The notes under the pieces: model-generated | Databases searched by the model: none | The model's input: the letters and a program-made list of their open reading frames with translations, nothing else | What the model was told of the DNA's origin: nothing | Source of the DNA: Streptomyces sp. NRRL F-2664 | GTDB lineage: Bacteria; Actinomycetota; Actinomycetes; Streptomycetales; Streptomycetaceae | Reading direction: 5' to 3' | Length of the DNA stretch: 64,000 nucleotides | Assembly (NCBI RefSeq): GCF_000719345.1 | Contig: NZ_JOFX01000012.1 | Span: 1-64,000 of the forward strand | Shown: in pieces, positions 41,701 through 50,653 of the stretch | Layout: each line of letters starts with the position of its first letter | Numbering within the stretch: position 1 is the stretch's first letter | Position numbers and translations under genes: made by a program

Positions 41701-44700
41701 CAGGGCAGGGTGGCGGCGGCGAGGACGAGTTGGACGAGGTCGCCGTAGGCGTTGTGCACGAAGGCGGTCCGCAGGCCCGCGTGCCGGTCCAGCAGCGCCT
41801 GCCCTGCGGCGCGCAGCCGGGCGGGGTCGACCTCCCCGGCCAGGTGGAGCGCGTACTGGACCTGGTAGGCGTCGAAGGAGGAGTCCTCGAAGACCGAGTG
41901 GAAGAGCAGGCCCGACTGGAGGGCGGTGGTGGGCCAGACGTCGACCAGGCCGGGGAAGCGCCGCTCCCAGCCGTCGATGTCGTGCTGGCTCGCCGTCACC
42001 AGCGGCAGGTCCGAGGGGGTCAGACCGCCGGCTCCGGGCGCGGCCGTGTACCGGGCGAGTGCTTCCAGGGCGGTGCGCCACAGGTCGGCGATCTCCCGTA
42101 CCTCCGCCGGGGTGAGTACTCCCTCGGGGGCGCTGAACGCTGCGGTCAGCACGGGTCCGGCGGCCCGGTCCTCGACACTGGCATTGATGTCCAGCTCGGC
42201 GGAGGCCGGCATCCGCGGGTCCTGGGCGGCATCGAGCTCGGCCAGTTCGGGGATGGCCGCCGCCTCCGGGGCCCGGGTGAAGCCCGGTCCGCGCCGCTCT
42301 CCGGGCAGGTCGGCGGCCGGCGAGAACCGGCCCAGGTAGTTGAAGCCGACCTGGCCGACGGGGTGGTGCTCCAGGACCGCGGCCGTCTGCGGGTTCAGGT
42401 GGCGCAGCAGGCCGTAGCCGATGCCCTTGTCGGGGAGCGCCAGGAGCTGTTCCTTGACCTTCTTCACGGCCAGGCCGGCGGCCGGGCCGCCCGTGAGGGC
42501 CTCGTCGAGGTCCACTCCGGCGAGGTCGAGGCGCACGGGGAAGGCGGTCGTGAACCAGCCCAGGGTGCGGGCGAGGCTCGCGCCGGGCGCGGCGGCCTCC
42601 TCGCGGCCGTGCCCTTCGAGGCGGATCAGCGCCGACGTCCCGGCGTCATCGGCGGAGCGGCCGCGCCGCCACTGCGCGAGGGCCAGGGCGAGCGCTGCGA
42701 GCAGCCCGTCGTTGACACTGCCGCGGAACGCGGCGGGCAGGTCGGTCAGCAGGGCTTCGGTGGCGGGCACCGGGAGCTGTACGTGGGTGGTGTGCACGCG
42801 GGCCCGGACGTCGATGGCCGGATCCAGCCGGCGGGTACCGAGCAGCGGGTCGGGGCCCTCGACGACCGACCGCCACAGGTCGAGTTCGGCGACCCGGCCG
42901 GGGCGCCGGGCCTCGTCCGCGAGGGCGTGCGCCCAGCGGCGCATCGAGGTGGCGACGGGCGGCAGTGCGGGGGTGCCTCCGGCGCGGACCTGCTGCCAGG
43001 CGGTGGCGAGGTCGGGCATCAGGATGCGCCAGGACACGCCGTCCACGACGAGGTGGTGCAGGGCGAGCAGGAGTCGGCCCGGGCCGCGCTCGGGCGCGAA
43101 CCACACGAACTGCGCCATCACGCCTGCGGCCGGGTCCAGCCGGTCGGCGGCCCGGTCGAGTTCGCCGAGGAGCAGGCCGCGCCAGGAATCGTCCTCCCAG
43201 CGGCCGTCGCAGGCGACGCGGTGCAGCAGCGGGGTCACGGCCACGGAACCGGGGGGCGCCACCCGCAGGCCGGGGCCGTCGGCGTCGCCGTCGCCCTCGG
43301 GCACGAGGCGGGCTCGCAGCAGGTCGTGGTGGTCGAGGACGGCCGTCAGGGTGGCGGCCAGGCCGGCGGCGTCGATGTCCTCGGGCAGCTCCAGCACCAT
43401 CGCTTGGAGGAAGCGGTCGAAGCCGGGGCCCCAGTCGCGGATCCAGCGGGCCACGGGCAGCAGCGGCATCCAGCCGGTGCCGCCCCCGTCGAGTTCCTCC
43501 AGGACCGGTCCGGCGGCGTCGCCCCGGCCGCCCGCGACGGCGATCTCGGCGAGGCGCGCGACGGTGCGGTGCTCGGCGGCCTGGCGGGCGGTGACCACCA
43601 GGCCGCGGGCCCGCGCCCAGGAGACGACCTGGAGCGACTGGATGCTGTCGCCGCCGAGGGTGAAGAAGTCGTCGTCGATGCCGACCTGGCCGACGCCGAG
43701 GGCTTTCGCGTACAGCTCGGCGAGGACCTCTTCCTGCGGGGTGCGCGGTGCCCGGTAGGTCCCTCCCTTGAACTCGGGCTCCGGCAGGCGGGCCTTGTCG
43801 AGCTTGCCGTTCGGGGTCAGGGGCAGCCGGTCCAGCAGGACGAAGGCCGCGGGGACCATGTGGTCGGGCAGGTGGCGGCCGGCGTACGCGCGCAGTTCGC
43901 CGGCGCCGAAGCCGGAGTCGAGGGCGATGCTGCCGTAGGCGCTGCCCTGCGGGGCGTCGTGGCCGGGGCGGCCGGAGGCGGCGGGTACGACGTAGGCCAC
44001 CAGCCGGCGGCCGCCGGACCGCTCGTACGGGAGGACGGCGGCGTCGGCGACGCCGGGGTGGGCGCTGAGGACGGCTTCGATCTCCAGGGGTTCGATCCGG
44101 ATGCCGCGGATCTTGACCTGGGTGTCGGCGCGGCCGTGGAAGACCAGCGTGCCGTCGGCGGTCCGCTCCACGAGGTCGCCGGTGCGGTACATGCGCGCAC
44201 CGGGCCCGCCGAAGGGGCAGGCCACGAAGCGCTGGGCGGACAGGTCGGGGCGGCCCAGGTAACCGCGGGCCAGGGAGGCGCCGGAGACGTACAGTTCGCC
44301 GATCACCCCGGTGTCCACGGGGCGCAGCGCGTCGTCGAGGACGTGGACCCGGGTGTCGGTGATGGGGCCCCCGATGGGGGGTGTGCGGCCGTCACCGGCG
44401 AGCGGGGCGCTCATGGTGGCGCACACGGTGGTCTCGGTGGGCCCGTACGCGTTGATCATGCGGCGGCCGGCCGACCAGGTGGCGACCAGCTCGGGCGTGG
44501 TGGCGTCCCCGGCGACCACCAGGGTCTCGACGCCGGCCAGTGCGCCGGCCGGGATCGCGGCGAGGACCGGGGGCGGCAGCGTCACGTGGGTCACGCCGTG
44601 CCGGGCGATGGTGGCGGCCAGCGGGTCGCCGGGGGCCAGTGCGTCCTTGTCCGCGAGGACGAAGGCGGCTCCTGAGAGCAGGCCCATGCACATCTCCCAC

Positions 44701-45380
44701 ACCGAGGCGTCGAAGCTCGGGGAGGCGAACTGCAGCACGCGGCTCGTGGGGCCCACCTTGAGCTGCTCGACATGGGTGGCGAGGAGTGGGGCCAGGCCGT
44801 GGTGGGTCACGGCGACGCCCTTGGGCCGGCCGGTGGAGCCGGAGGTGTAGATGACGTACGCGGTCTGGGCGGCACGCAGGGGGCGGACCCGGTCGGCGTC
44901 GGTGAGCGGGCCGGCTGCCTCGCGGGCGACCGCGGCGAGGGTCTCGGGGGTGTCCAGGAGCAGTACGGGGGCGGGCAGTTCGGGCAGTTCGCCGCCCGTC
45001 GGGGTGTCCGCCAGGACCAGGCGGGTCGCGGAGTCCTGTGCCATGTACCGCAGGCGTTCGGCCGGGTACGCGGCGTCCATCGGGAGGTAGGCGCCGCCCG
45101 CCTTGAGGACCGCGAGGACGGCCGTCCACAGGTCCGGCGACCGCCTGAGGGCCACGCCGACGACGGTTTCCGGGCCGACCCCGCGGGCCACCAGGAACCG
45201 GGCCAGGCGGTTGGCCCGTGCGTCGAGTTCGCGGTAGGTCAGCGACGTCCCCCCGAAGACGAGGGCGACGGCGTCCGGGGAGGCGACGACCTGCTTCTCG
45301 AACATGTCAGGAATCGTCGCCACCGGCACCGCCGCGTCATGGAACGAGCACAAAGCGACCATCCCCCAATGGTTGGACAT
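38760..45380 (-). CDS. NRPS-A: initiation module A-T-E plus C-A*-T with decayed A domain
   Basis: About 2206 aa. Module 1 has no C domain: A (45320-43780; [18 protein letters not shown], pocket D-A-W-T-V-A-A-V-C, Phe-like), T (LGGDSIQS, about 43660) and E (43500-42060; HHLVVDG). Module 2 has C (42010-40620; HHVLFDG), an A-like domain (40560-39060) and T (LGGNSLLA, about 38960). The second A domain has lost its core: A3 reads [13 protein letters not shown]5 reads NLHGHPETG, the pocket Asp is Glu, and the A10 Lys is Ala (TPDGAVD). It should not adenylate. Its T domain is intact, so it must be loaded by another protein or skipped. The protein starts directly with the A domain, so the peptide appears to begin with D-Phe. 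ATG 45380 has no clear ribosome site; ATG 45362 is possible. Confidence 0.94.
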   Translation of the reverse strand: MSNHWGMVALCSFHDAAVPVATIPDMFEKQVVASPDAVALVFGGTSLTYRELDARANRLARFLVARGVGPETVVGVALRRSPDLWTAVLAVLKAGGAYLPMDAAYPAERLRYMAQDSATRLVLADTPTGGELPELPAPVLLLDTPETLAAVAREAAGPLTDADRVRPLRAAQTAYVIYTSGSTGRPKGVAVTHHGLAPLLATHVEQLKVGPTSRVLQFASPSFDASVWEMCMGLLSGAAFVLADKDALAPGDPLAATIARHGVTHVTLPPPVLAAIPAGALAGVETLVVAGDATTPELVATWSAGRRMINAYGPTETTVCATMSAPLAGDGRTPPIGGPITDTRVHVLDDALRPVDTGVIGELYVSGASLARGYLGRPDLSAQRFVACPFGGPGARMYRTGDLVERTADGTLVFHGRADTQVKIRGIRIEPLEIEAVLSAHPGVADAAVLPYERSGGRRLVAYVVPAASGRPGHDAPQGSAYGSIALDSGFGAGELRAYAGRHLPDHMVPAAFVLLDRLPLTPNGKLDKARLPEPEFKGGTYRAPRTPQEEVLAELYAKALGVGQVGIDDDFFTLGGDSIQSLQVVSWARARGLVVTARQAAEHRTVARLAEIAVAGGRGDAAGPVLEELDGGGTGWMPLLPVARWIRDWGPGFDRFLQAMVLELPEDIDAAGLAATLTAVLDHHDLLRARLVPEGDGDADGPGLRVAPPGSVAVTPLLHRVACDGRWEDDSWRGLLLGELDRAADRLDPAAGVMAQFVWFAPERGPGRLLLALHHLVVDGVSWRILMPDLATAWQQVRAGGTPALPPVATSMRRWAHALADEARRPGRVAELDLWRSVVEGPDPLLGTRRLDPAIDVRARVHTTHVQLPVPATEALLTDLPAAFRGSVNDGLLAALALALAQWRRGRSADDAGTSALIRLEGHGREEAAAPGASLARTLGWFTTAFPVRLDLAGVDLDEALTGGPAAGLAVKKVKEQLLALPDKGIGYGLLRHLNPQTAAVLEHHPVGQVGFNYLGRFSPAADLPGERRGPGFTRAPEAAAIPELAELDAAQDPRMPASAELDINASVEDRAAGPVLTAAFSAPEGVLTPAEVREIADLWRTALEALARYTAAPGAGGLTPSDLPLVTASQHDIDGWERRFPGLVDVWPTTALQSGLLFHSVFEDSSFDAYQVQYALHLAGEVDPARLRAAGQALLDRHAGLRTAFVHNAYGDLVQLVLAAATLPWQELDLSALDEAERTEAFERFLAQDLTTPFDQTAPPMLRMSLVRTGARTHELVLTAHHVLFDGWSVPLLMQDLLTLYGADGRATGLEPARTHRDFLAWLARQDREESARVWREELRGVGEPTLLAPLLPAPQTATGGSAQPAHDIAMRQAEVPLPADTSRDLQRRAAALGVTLNTVVQGAWAMLLAQLTGRQDVVFASTVAGRPPALPGVDSTVGMFLNTLPVRVRCAPADTVAELLTSLQGRQAALMDHHHVGLGEIQQAAGVDALFDTIIGFESFPMDRAGIVEASRLAGISITGIRSFTASHYPVTVLAFIEPDRLRLAVQYPRTVLDPAAAETLAARFGTVLRQVAEDPSRRVGTVEVLQPAERDRLLHGCATTAAAGAGTDPRAGTDTVPALFARRAAATPDAVAVADGGRSLTYRELDERADRLARALAERGARPETPVAVALPRSAELVVALLGVLKSGAAVLPLDPRHPAGRLARILADARPLLLLADADTAAALSDTGVPVVTPEEAVPGDGPVQAAALPQAGTLAHLSYACGSSGGPTGVESTHGDLAGRVAGLLARLGCAAGRPLLLATTADGEPPVPEIVAALCAGGGIEVLRAGAAAAGGVLALSPSACADLLDEAADDIRADTLVFSGEPLPAALAARAAASAPGARLVNLHGHPETGPATAYAPSDGEQPPGTGTVPAGTPLAGVRAYVLGAGLTPVPHGAVGELYLGGEAPARGYRGRPALTSRRFVADPYGPPGSRMFRTGDLVRRTADDRLEILGRTGPEAAVRGTRITPAEVEAVLTGHPGVQRAVVVVREGHGPGGTSQSVGYVEPPDGHDVPDPAAHADQVRAHVARELPPALVPAVLVTLDRLPLTPDGAVDRAALPEPEPPARPYRAPRTPQEAALCELLAEVLGVERVGMNDDFFALGGNSLLATRLTSRIRKVLGVSVPLRSVFESHAISELSRTVKNAGTSSRPRLRKMDRSGQ

Positions 45381-45482
45381 GAAGACCGGATTCTCGTGGA
45401 TTTGATGTACCGATTAAGCGCAGCCGGACCGGTGGCGCGGCAAGCCGAAAAAGCTGCCGTTCAGGTATTTCCCGTCGGGAGC

Positions 45483-46271
45483 CTAGGGCTCCAGGACCGT
45501 GTCGGCGATGAATGCGAGGAGTTCGGGGACCAAGGCGGGCTCGAAGAGGTAGAAATGCCCGCTGGGGTAGACGCGCAGATCGAACGCGGCATCGGTGTGG
45601 GCGCCCCAGGTCTCCATCTCGGCGCGCGGCGCCCTGCTGTCGCAGGCGCCGACGAGGGCGGTGAGGGGCACGTCGAGGCGGGCGTCGACAGGCATGGCGT
45701 GCCGCTCCCAGAGCGTGAAGTCGTCCATGACGGGCGGCAGCAGCGCCTCCATGGCGTCCTCGTCCTCGGCGAGTTCCTCGTCGAAGCCGCCCAGGCGCAG
45801 CACCTCGGCCCGGAACTCCTCGTCGGAGAGGCCGTGCAGCTGGGGACGGTCACGGAAGGGCACGGGCGAGGCCTGTCCGGAGACGAACAGGTGGGCGGGT
45901 CGGGGGCCGCCCCGGGCCTGCAGGGCCAGGGCCAGCTCGAAGGCCAGCAGGGCGCCGCAGGAGTGGCCGAAGAAGGAGAAGGGGCCGTCCAGTACGGGCC
46001 GCAGGGCTTGGGCCAGCGCCCGTACGAGGGGGCCGACCTCGGTGGCGGGGTCCTCCAGGATCCGGTTCTGCCGGCCGGGCAGCTGAACGGCGACGACCTC
46101 GATGTCGGCGGGGAGCCGGTGCACCCAGTCGCCGAAGGCGCCGGCGCCCCCTCCGGCCTGGGGGAAGCAGACGAGCTGGTGGCGGTGCCCGGGGCGGCGG
46201 GCCCGCCAGACGAAGGGGCTTTCGACGACGAGTCCGGCGGTGGTTTCCGTTGCGTGGCTCTGCGTCTGCAT
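45483..46271 (-). CDS. Type II thioesterase at the head of the NRPS operon
   Basis: The 262-aa alpha/beta-hydrolase has CFPQAGG near residue 40, LPGRQNRI, nucleophile motif GHSCG (Ser104) and GHFYLFEP with the catalytic His near the C-terminus. ATG 46271 is chosen because GAGGGG lies 7 bases upstream; ATG 46277 would leave only 1 base. It is the first gene of the minus-strand NRPS operon, 102 bases before NRPS-A. It should edit mischarged carrier proteins, or shuttle an aminoacyl group to the carrier of the module with the dead A domain. Confidence 0.94.
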   Translation of the reverse strand: MQTQSHATETTAGLVVESPFVWRARRPGHRHQLVCFPQAGGGAGAFGDWVHRLPADIEVVAVQLPGRQNRILEDPATEVGPLVRALAQALRPVLDGPFSFFGHSCGALLAFELALALQARGGPRPAHLFVSGQASPVPFRDRPQLHGLSDEEFRAEVLRLGGFDEELAEDEDAMEALLPPVMDDFTLWERHAMPVDARLDVPLTALVGACDSRAPRAEMETWGAHTDAAFDLRVYPSGHFYLFEPALVPELLAFIADTVLEP

Positions 46272-46411
46272 GGCCATACCCCTCTGCGTTCGGCGGGCGG
46301 AAGCGGGAAGCACGAAGAGGGAAACGGAATAGGGAATGCGGTGCCGGATGTGGGCGGCACGGGGTCTGACAGGAATCAGCCGTGAAATTGTTTCCCCGCT
46401 CTTCGGGATTG

Positions 46412-46440
46412 ATCGTAGGAGTGGCCCGTGGGCGGGGCAA
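46412..46440 (-). promoter_or_regulatory. Candidate HrdB-type promoter for the NRPS operon
   Basis: On the minus strand TTGCCC (46440-46435) and TACGAT (46417-46412) are separated by exactly 17 bases. Transcription would start near 46405 and leave about 130 bases of leader before the thioesterase ATG at 46271. Confidence 0.5.
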
Positions 46441-46523
46441 GGAATGCCCGCACAGCTCTGCCGGGTGGGCACTGGCGAGCGATTCCTCCTTGCGTTTGCG
46501 TTCCCTTCCGGCCATCGTGTCCC

Positions 46524-46595
46524 GTTGCTTTTCGGGTCCCGCTGCTTTTCGGTCTCCCGCGTCCTTTCGGTGTCCCCGCGGCTTTCCGGTGTCCC
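46524..46595. repeat. Four imperfect 17-19-bp tandem repeats upstream of the NRPS operon promoter
   Basis: Units at 46524-46540, 46541-46558, 46559-46576 and 46577-46595 share a core of the form CTTTTCGGTGTCCC and stand in direct tandem. They lie in the 423-base space between the thioesterase and the ABC exporter (46272-46694), which otherwise holds the candidate promoter, a palindrome and the exporter terminator but no convincing gene. The array could be a cluster of regulator-binding sites. Confidence 0.7.
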
Positions 46596-46606
46596 GTCGA
46601 CGGGAC
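46591..46606. promoter_or_regulatory. 16-bp perfect palindrome abutting the repeat array
   Basis: GTCCCGTCGACGGGAC is an exact 16-base palindrome overlapping the end of the last tandem repeat, about 150 bases upstream of the candidate NRPS promoter. It is a plausible operator for a dimeric regulator. No regulator gene lies within the biosynthetic part of the window. Confidence 0.45.
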
Positions 46607-46629
46607 GGCCGCAGCACGGAGCAGCACGC

Positions 46630-46667
46630 AGAACGGGGCCGCCCGGCCTTGCGGCCGGGCGGCCCCG
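46630..46667 (-). terminator. Terminator of the ABC exporter operon
   Basis: A perfect 17-bp stem (46630-46646 with 46651-46667) with a TTGC loop lies 28 bases downstream of the permease stop at 46695. It isolates the exporter operon from the NRPS operon transcribed in the same direction. Confidence 0.85.
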
Positions 46668-46694
46668 TTCACGTCGTGGTGCGGGCAGGGGGTG

Positions 46695-47492
46695 CTAGAT
46701 CTTCGCCTCGCGCTTGAAGGCCGAGCGGGCCCACAGGAAGCCGAGGAGGCTGAGGACGACGCCCCAACCGAGGGCGAGCCAGGCGCTGTTGCCGATCTCG
46801 GTGCCCATGAGCAGGCCGCGCAGGGTGTCGGTCATCGGGGTGAAGGGCTGGTACTCGGCGAACCAGCGCAGGCCGACCGGCATGGACTCCGGCGGGACGA
46901 TGGCACTGCCGAGGAAGGGCAGGAAGGTCAGCGGCATGGGGGCGTTGCTCGCCGCCTCGACGCTGCTGGAGCCGAGGCCGATGGCCGCGGACAGCCAGCT
47001 GAGGCCGAAGGCGAGCAGGGCGAGGATGCCCAGGGCGGCGAGCCACTCGACGGCGGTGGCGTTGGGGCGGAAGCCCACCAGGAGGGCGACGCCGATGACC
47101 AGGACCAGGCTGATCATGGTCTGGATGACGTTGCCGACGACGTGCCCGGTCAGCACGGAGGACTTCGAGATGGACATGGTCCGGAAGCGGTTGATGATGC
47201 CTTCGGTCATGTCGGTGCAGACGGAGACGGCCGTCGAGACGGCGCCGGCGGTGGCGGCCATCAGCAGGATGCCGGGGGCGACGAAGTTGGTGTAGTCGCC
47301 GCGGTCGCCGGTACCGCCGCCCGGCAGTTCGATGCCGGCGCCGAGCGCGCCGCCGAAGACGTAGACGAACAGCAGGAGCATCAGGATCGGCATCGCGACG
47401 ATCGAGATGGTCATCGAGGGGTAGCGCTGGGCGTGCTTGAGGTTGCGGCGCAGCATCGTCATCGAGTCGCGCATCGCGTACGTCGTGCTCAT
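46695..47492 (-). CDS. ABC-2 type transporter permease (DrrB-like)
   Basis: The 265-aa membrane protein has about six hydrophobic segments: near the N-terminus (ISIVAMPILMLLLFVYVFGG), FVAPGILLMAATAGAVS, VIQTMISLVLVIGVALLVG, LAALGILALLAFGLSWL, a PLTFLPFLGSAIVP loop typical of ABC-2 permeases, and WLALGWGVVLSLLGFLWA. Family members pair with a DrrA-type ATPase to export daunorubicin-like drugs. The start overlaps the ATPase stop by 4 bases. Placement beside the NRPS operon makes it a candidate exporter or self-resistance pump for the product. Confidence 0.92.
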   Translation of the reverse strand: MSTTYAMRDSMTMLRRNLKHAQRYPSMTISIVAMPILMLLLFVYVFGGALGAGIELPGGGTGDRGDYTNFVAPGILLMAATAGAVSTAVSVCTDMTEGIINRFRTMSISKSSVLTGHVVGNVIQTMISLVLVIGVALLVGFRPNATAVEWLAALGILALLAFGLSWLSAAIGLGSSSVEAASNAPMPLTFLPFLGSAIVPPESMPVGLRWFAEYQPFTPMTDTLRGLLMGTEIGNSAWLALGWGVVLSLLGFLWARSAFKREAKI

Positions 47493-48502
47493 CGCCGGGC
47501 CTCCTTCACCGTGTCGGCGGGGCTGGGAACGGTGGTGGCGTGGTGGCGGGAGCCGTCGCCGGTGAGGGCGAGGAAGACGTCGTCCAGGTCGGGCGTGTGG
47601 ACGGTCAGCGCGTCCGCCTCGACTCCGGCGCTCTCCAGCAGGTCGAGTACGGAGCGGAGCGCCGGGATGCTGCCGTCGCTCGGGATCTGCAGGGTGAGCT
47701 TCTCCTCGTCGCGGGCGCCGGGGCCGAGCGCGAGGCGGCGGGCGGCGGCGTCCAGGCTCAGCAGGTCGGAGAACTGGAGGCGGATGTGGCCGCCGGGGAT
47801 CCGGCGCTTGAGCTCGTCCGCCGTGCCCTCGGCGACGATCTTGCCCTTGTCGAGGACGGCGATCCGGTCGGCGAGCTGGTCGGCCTCCTCCAGGTACTGC
47901 GTGGTGAGGAAGATCGTGACGCCCTGGGCGGTGAGCTGCTGGATCAGGTGCCACATGGTGCGGCGGCTGCGGGGGTCGAGGCCGGTGGTCGGCTCGTCGA
48001 GGAAGATCAGGCTTGGATTGCCGACGAGGGTCATCGCCAGGTCCAGCTTGCGGCGCATGCCGCCGGAGAAGGTGGAGGCCATCTTGCCGGCCACTTCGGT
48101 CAGTTCGAACTGTCGGAGTAACTCGGCGGTGCGGCGCCTGCCCTCCGCCCGGTCGAGGTGGTGCAGGTCCGCCATGAGGAGCATGTTCTCCTCGGCGGTC
48201 AGCAGCCCGTCCACCGCGGCGAACTGTCCGGTGACACCGATCTTGGCACGAATCTCGTCCGCGCTCCGCTCCAGCGAGTGGCCCACGACGGTGGCTTCGC
48301 CGCCGTCGGCGGAGATGAGCGTCGAGAGGATCTGGACGGTGGTGGTCTTCCCCGCGCCGTTCGGACCGAGGAGCGCGAAGATCGTGCCCGCCTGCACGTG
48401 CAGGTCAATCCCGTCGAGTACGAGCTTCTCGCCGTACGACTTGCGCAGGCCGACTGCGCTGATTCCCCTGGGCGGGGCCATCTGTTCGGTCGCGGCACTC
48501 AT
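47489..48502 (-). CDS. ABC transporter ATP-binding protein (DrrA-like)
   Basis: The 337-aa protein has Walker A GPNGAGKTTT (about residues 46-55), signature FSGGMRRKLDLAMTL, Walker B LIFLDEPTTGLD and a C-terminal extension (LQFSDLLSLDAAARRL, LDDVFLALTG) characteristic of the DrrA subfamily. It supplies ATP-driven transport with the following permease. The start at 48502 is preceded by GGAGGGGG. It is downstream of the DUF4097 and HicB-like genes on the same strand, an arrangement I have seen repeatedly in Streptomyces, so it may be a general module rather than specific to this cluster. Confidence 0.94.
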   Translation of the reverse strand: MSAATEQMAPPRGISAVGLRKSYGEKLVLDGIDLHVQAGTIFALLGPNGAGKTTTVQILSTLISADGGEATVVGHSLERSADEIRAKIGVTGQFAAVDGLLTAEENMLLMADLHHLDRAEGRRRTAELLRQFELTEVAGKMASTFSGGMRRKLDLAMTLVGNPSLIFLDEPTTGLDPRSRRTMWHLIQQLTAQGVTIFLTTQYLEEADQLADRIAVLDKGKIVAEGTADELKRRIPGGHIRLQFSDLLSLDAAARRLALGPGARDEEKLTLQIPSDGSIPALRSVLDLLESAGVEADALTVHTPDLDDVFLALTGDGSRHHATTVPSPADTVKEARR

Positions 48503-48547
48503 CGTGCCCCCTCCATTTCGTAGCTGTTGCGAGGCAGAGCTCTGACG

Positions 48548-49396
48548 TCAGGCGCCGTGCGCACGCTGGATGGTGATGTCGCCGAGGCTGGTCCTCGCGT
48601 GCACCTTGACGGTCTCCGCGCCCTCGGTGGGGCCTTCGGCGGATCCGAGGGTGCTGTAGACCGTCCCGGACTGGGAGTTGATGTCGAGCCAGGCGGCGGT
48701 CCCCTGGCGGATCCCGACTTCGAGGTTGCCGGCTTTAGTCTGGAGCTCGACCGTGCCCCGCGCCACTTCCTCGATGCGTACGTTGCCGTTCGAGCTCTTT
48801 GACGTCACGGACCCTTGCGCCCGGCCCACGGTGATGTTTCCATTGGCGACCTTCAGTCGCAGATCGCCGGCCACGTCGTCCAGCCACGTGTTGCCGTTGG
48901 AGTTCTTGATGTCGGCGTCGCCGCCGACGGCACGGACCCGGACCTCGCCCGATCCGGTGGTGATGTCGACGTCACCCGCCGCCGAGTCGAGCTGGATGTC
49001 GCCGTGGTGGGTCCTGAGCCTCACCGGGCCGGCCTGGTCGAGGCGGATGTAGCCGGCGCTGGTGCGGACCTCGCATTCGCCCAGCCTCCCCTTGCAGGTG
49101 ATGTCGCCCATCTCCAGGGTCCCCAGGAGGCGCGAGCCCTCGGGCAGCGCTACGTCGACGATGACCGCACCGCGGGCACTGAACAGGCCGCGAGCCTTCG
49201 GGGTGCGGACGGTCAGGTTGCCGTCGGTGAAGTCGACCCTGGTCTCCTCGGCGGCGCGCTGGTCGTCCTTGTCGCCGGCGGTGCGGGGGTGGATCTCGAC
49301 CACCGTCTCGGTGCGGTCCGTGGCGCTGATCCGGGCGACTCCGACCTCGACGTGGATGGTCGCGGTGATGGGTCCCTCGGTCGTGAAAGAAGGCAT
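48548..49396 (-). CDS. DUF4097-family beta-strand repeat protein
   Basis: The 282-aa protein is built of short repeating beta strands with recurrent GD/GN turns (GDIQLDSAAGDVDITTGSG, KNSNGNTWLDDVAGDL, KSSNGNVRIEE), the pattern of DUF4097 proteins thought to form a beta-helix. No signal peptide or membrane segment is visible. Function is unknown. It lies 45 bases upstream of the ABC ATPase and downstream of the HicB-like gene on the same strand, so the four genes probably form one unit. Confidence 0.85.
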   Translation of the reverse strand: MPSFTTEGPITATIHVEVGVARISATDRTETVVEIHPRTAGDKDDQRAAEETRVDFTDGNLTVRTPKARGLFSARGAVIVDVALPEGSRLLGTLEMGDITCKGRLGECEVRTSAGYIRLDQAGPVRLRTHHGDIQLDSAAGDVDITTGSGEVRVRAVGGDADIKNSNGNTWLDDVAGDLRLKVANGNITVGRAQGSVTSKSSNGNVRIEEVARGTVELQTKAGNLEVGIRQGTAAWLDINSQSGTVYSTLGSAEGPTEGAETVKVHARTSLGDITIQRAHGA

Positions 49397-49534
49397 GGCT
49401 GTCCCGTCCTCGTGGGTCTGGTGATCGCCCCCGCTCCGGGGACGTGAAGACGACGCGGGAGTGGTCCGCTCCCGTACGCCGGTGTCGTGCGATGCCTGCC
49501 GGTGCCGCCCTGCGATCCCGGCGGCCCGGTCGGC

Positions 49535-50071
49535 CTAGCTCACCCAGCCGGTGAAGCTCCGCCGGCCGCTGCCGCGTTGCGGTGCCTGCGCCTCGGCCGC
49601 CGGCCGTCCCCCGCCGGCCTCCAGGGCGCCGGAGACCGCCCGGACGAGCCACGCGTTGAGGGAAAGGCCCTCGCGCGCCGCGGCCTGCTCGGCGCGCGCC
49701 TTGACGTGGCCGGGGAGCCGGAGGTTGATGCGTGCGGTGCCGCCGTCCTCGCCTTCCGGCGCGAGCGGTACGGCGGGCAGGGCGGCGGGGGCTTCGGCGA
49801 AGCCGCCCGTCACGAAGGGTTCCTCCTTCGGCGGAGCGGTCACGACGAACTCGGGTTCGAGCCCGCGCAGTCGTACGTCGACCGAGCCGGGAGCGAGCTC
49901 CCGTGTGACCTCGCCCATGGCGTCCGACAGGGCGCTCAGGAGGGTGAGTCTGGCTGCCGACTCCAGTGGGGCGGTGATGCGCTCGGCGAGAGCGCGGGCT
50001 TCTTCGCCGCCCGCCTCGGCGGCCACCGCGAGTTCGTGCCGAAGACGTGCGACATAGGGGCTGAGGTCCAT
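49535..50071 (-). CDS. HicB-like / ribbon-helix-helix protein
   Basis: The 178-aa protein ends in a ribbon-helix-helix type segment (ARINLRLPGHVKARAEQAAAREGLSLNAWLVRAVSGAL), as in HicB-family antitoxins and Arc-type DNA-binding proteins. The N-terminal part (MDLSPYVARLRHELAVAAEAGG) is conserved in Streptomyces homologues as I recall them. No HicA partner is adjacent. It probably represses its own operon. The upstream region carries several copies of TGGCRCCA (see 50093-50212). ATG 50071 is preferred; an ATG 18 bases earlier is possible. Confidence 0.8.
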   Translation of the reverse strand: MDLSPYVARLRHELAVAAEAGGEEARALAERITAPLESAARLTLLSALSDAMGEVTRELAPGSVDVRLRGLEPEFVVTAPPKEEPFVTGGFAEAPAALPAVPLAPEGEDGGTARINLRLPGHVKARAEQAAAREGLSLNAWLVRAVSGALEAGGGRPAAEAQAPQRGSGRRSFTGWVS

Positions 50072-50092
50072 GTCCTCATCATGACACATGGA

Positions 50093-50212
50093 TGGCGCCA
50101 TGGCGAGCCAATTTGGCACCACAGTTGTCACCACCCCTGAAATCGCAGGTCAGAAGGAGTGCCACTGCTGAGCCAAAGTGAGCCAGGTGGCACCATTGGC
50201 CCATCCGGGCAC
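50093..50212. promoter_or_regulatory. Repeated TGGCRCCA motifs upstream of the HicB-like gene
   Basis: Copies of TGGC(G/A)CCA occur at 50093-50100, 50114-50121 and 50188-50195, with a palindromic TGGCGAGCCA at 50101-50110 and the inverse GTGCCA at 50159-50164. They lie just upstream of the start at 50071 and fit an operator for the ribbon-helix-helix protein. The rest of the 582-base gap to 50653 contains only the hairpin at 50495-50524. Confidence 0.5.
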
Positions 50213-50494
50213 CACCGGGGCCGCTCAGGTCACCCGTGGCGCCGGTGCCCGGGTCGAGTGCCGATGCCGCCGGTTCCCGGTCGGCGCCGGTGCCGTTCCC
50301 GAACCGGCGCCGCCGCTTCCGCACTCCCGGGCATCGCCTGCACTTTCCCCGGCCCCCTCACCCGGGCCACGGGAGGCGGCCGCCGAGCCGACCGCGGCGA
50401 TATAAGGGAATTCCCGCTCGATGAGCCACCGCGCGCACGGTGATTATCCGGCGAACCGCATAAGAATTCACCGGACCCACGTGACAGGTAACCC

Positions 50495-50524
50495 CGGGGT
50501 CGTCCTGCCGACAGGACGACCCCG
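50495..50524 (-). terminator. Hairpin downstream of dimethylargininase
   Basis: A perfect 13-bp stem (50495-50507 with 50512-50524) with a CCGA loop lies about 130 bases after the dimethylargininase stop and may end its transcript. Confidence 0.6.
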
Positions 50525-50653
50525 CGGCGGCGTGCACCCAATAGGCGGAAGCCGAATAAGGGCGGGGACAGGAGCTTGAGCACCCGCAGGGAAAAGGCAC
50601 CCTGAGCAGACACCGCCGACCGACCGGCGCCGAGGGCGTATGCGCCCGGTCGG

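Noticed and set aside
46524..46595. Possible CRISPR array
   Set aside because: The repeats are contiguous with no spacers, short and imperfect.
46376..46672. Small open frames on both strands in the gap upstream of the NRPS operon thioesterase
   Set aside because: They read through the tandem repeats and terminator hairpin and have no domain character.
50178..50613. Short frames between the HicB-like gene and dimethylargininase
   Set aside because: Arg/Pro-rich translations on both strands without ribosome sites; the region carries repeats and a hairpin instead.
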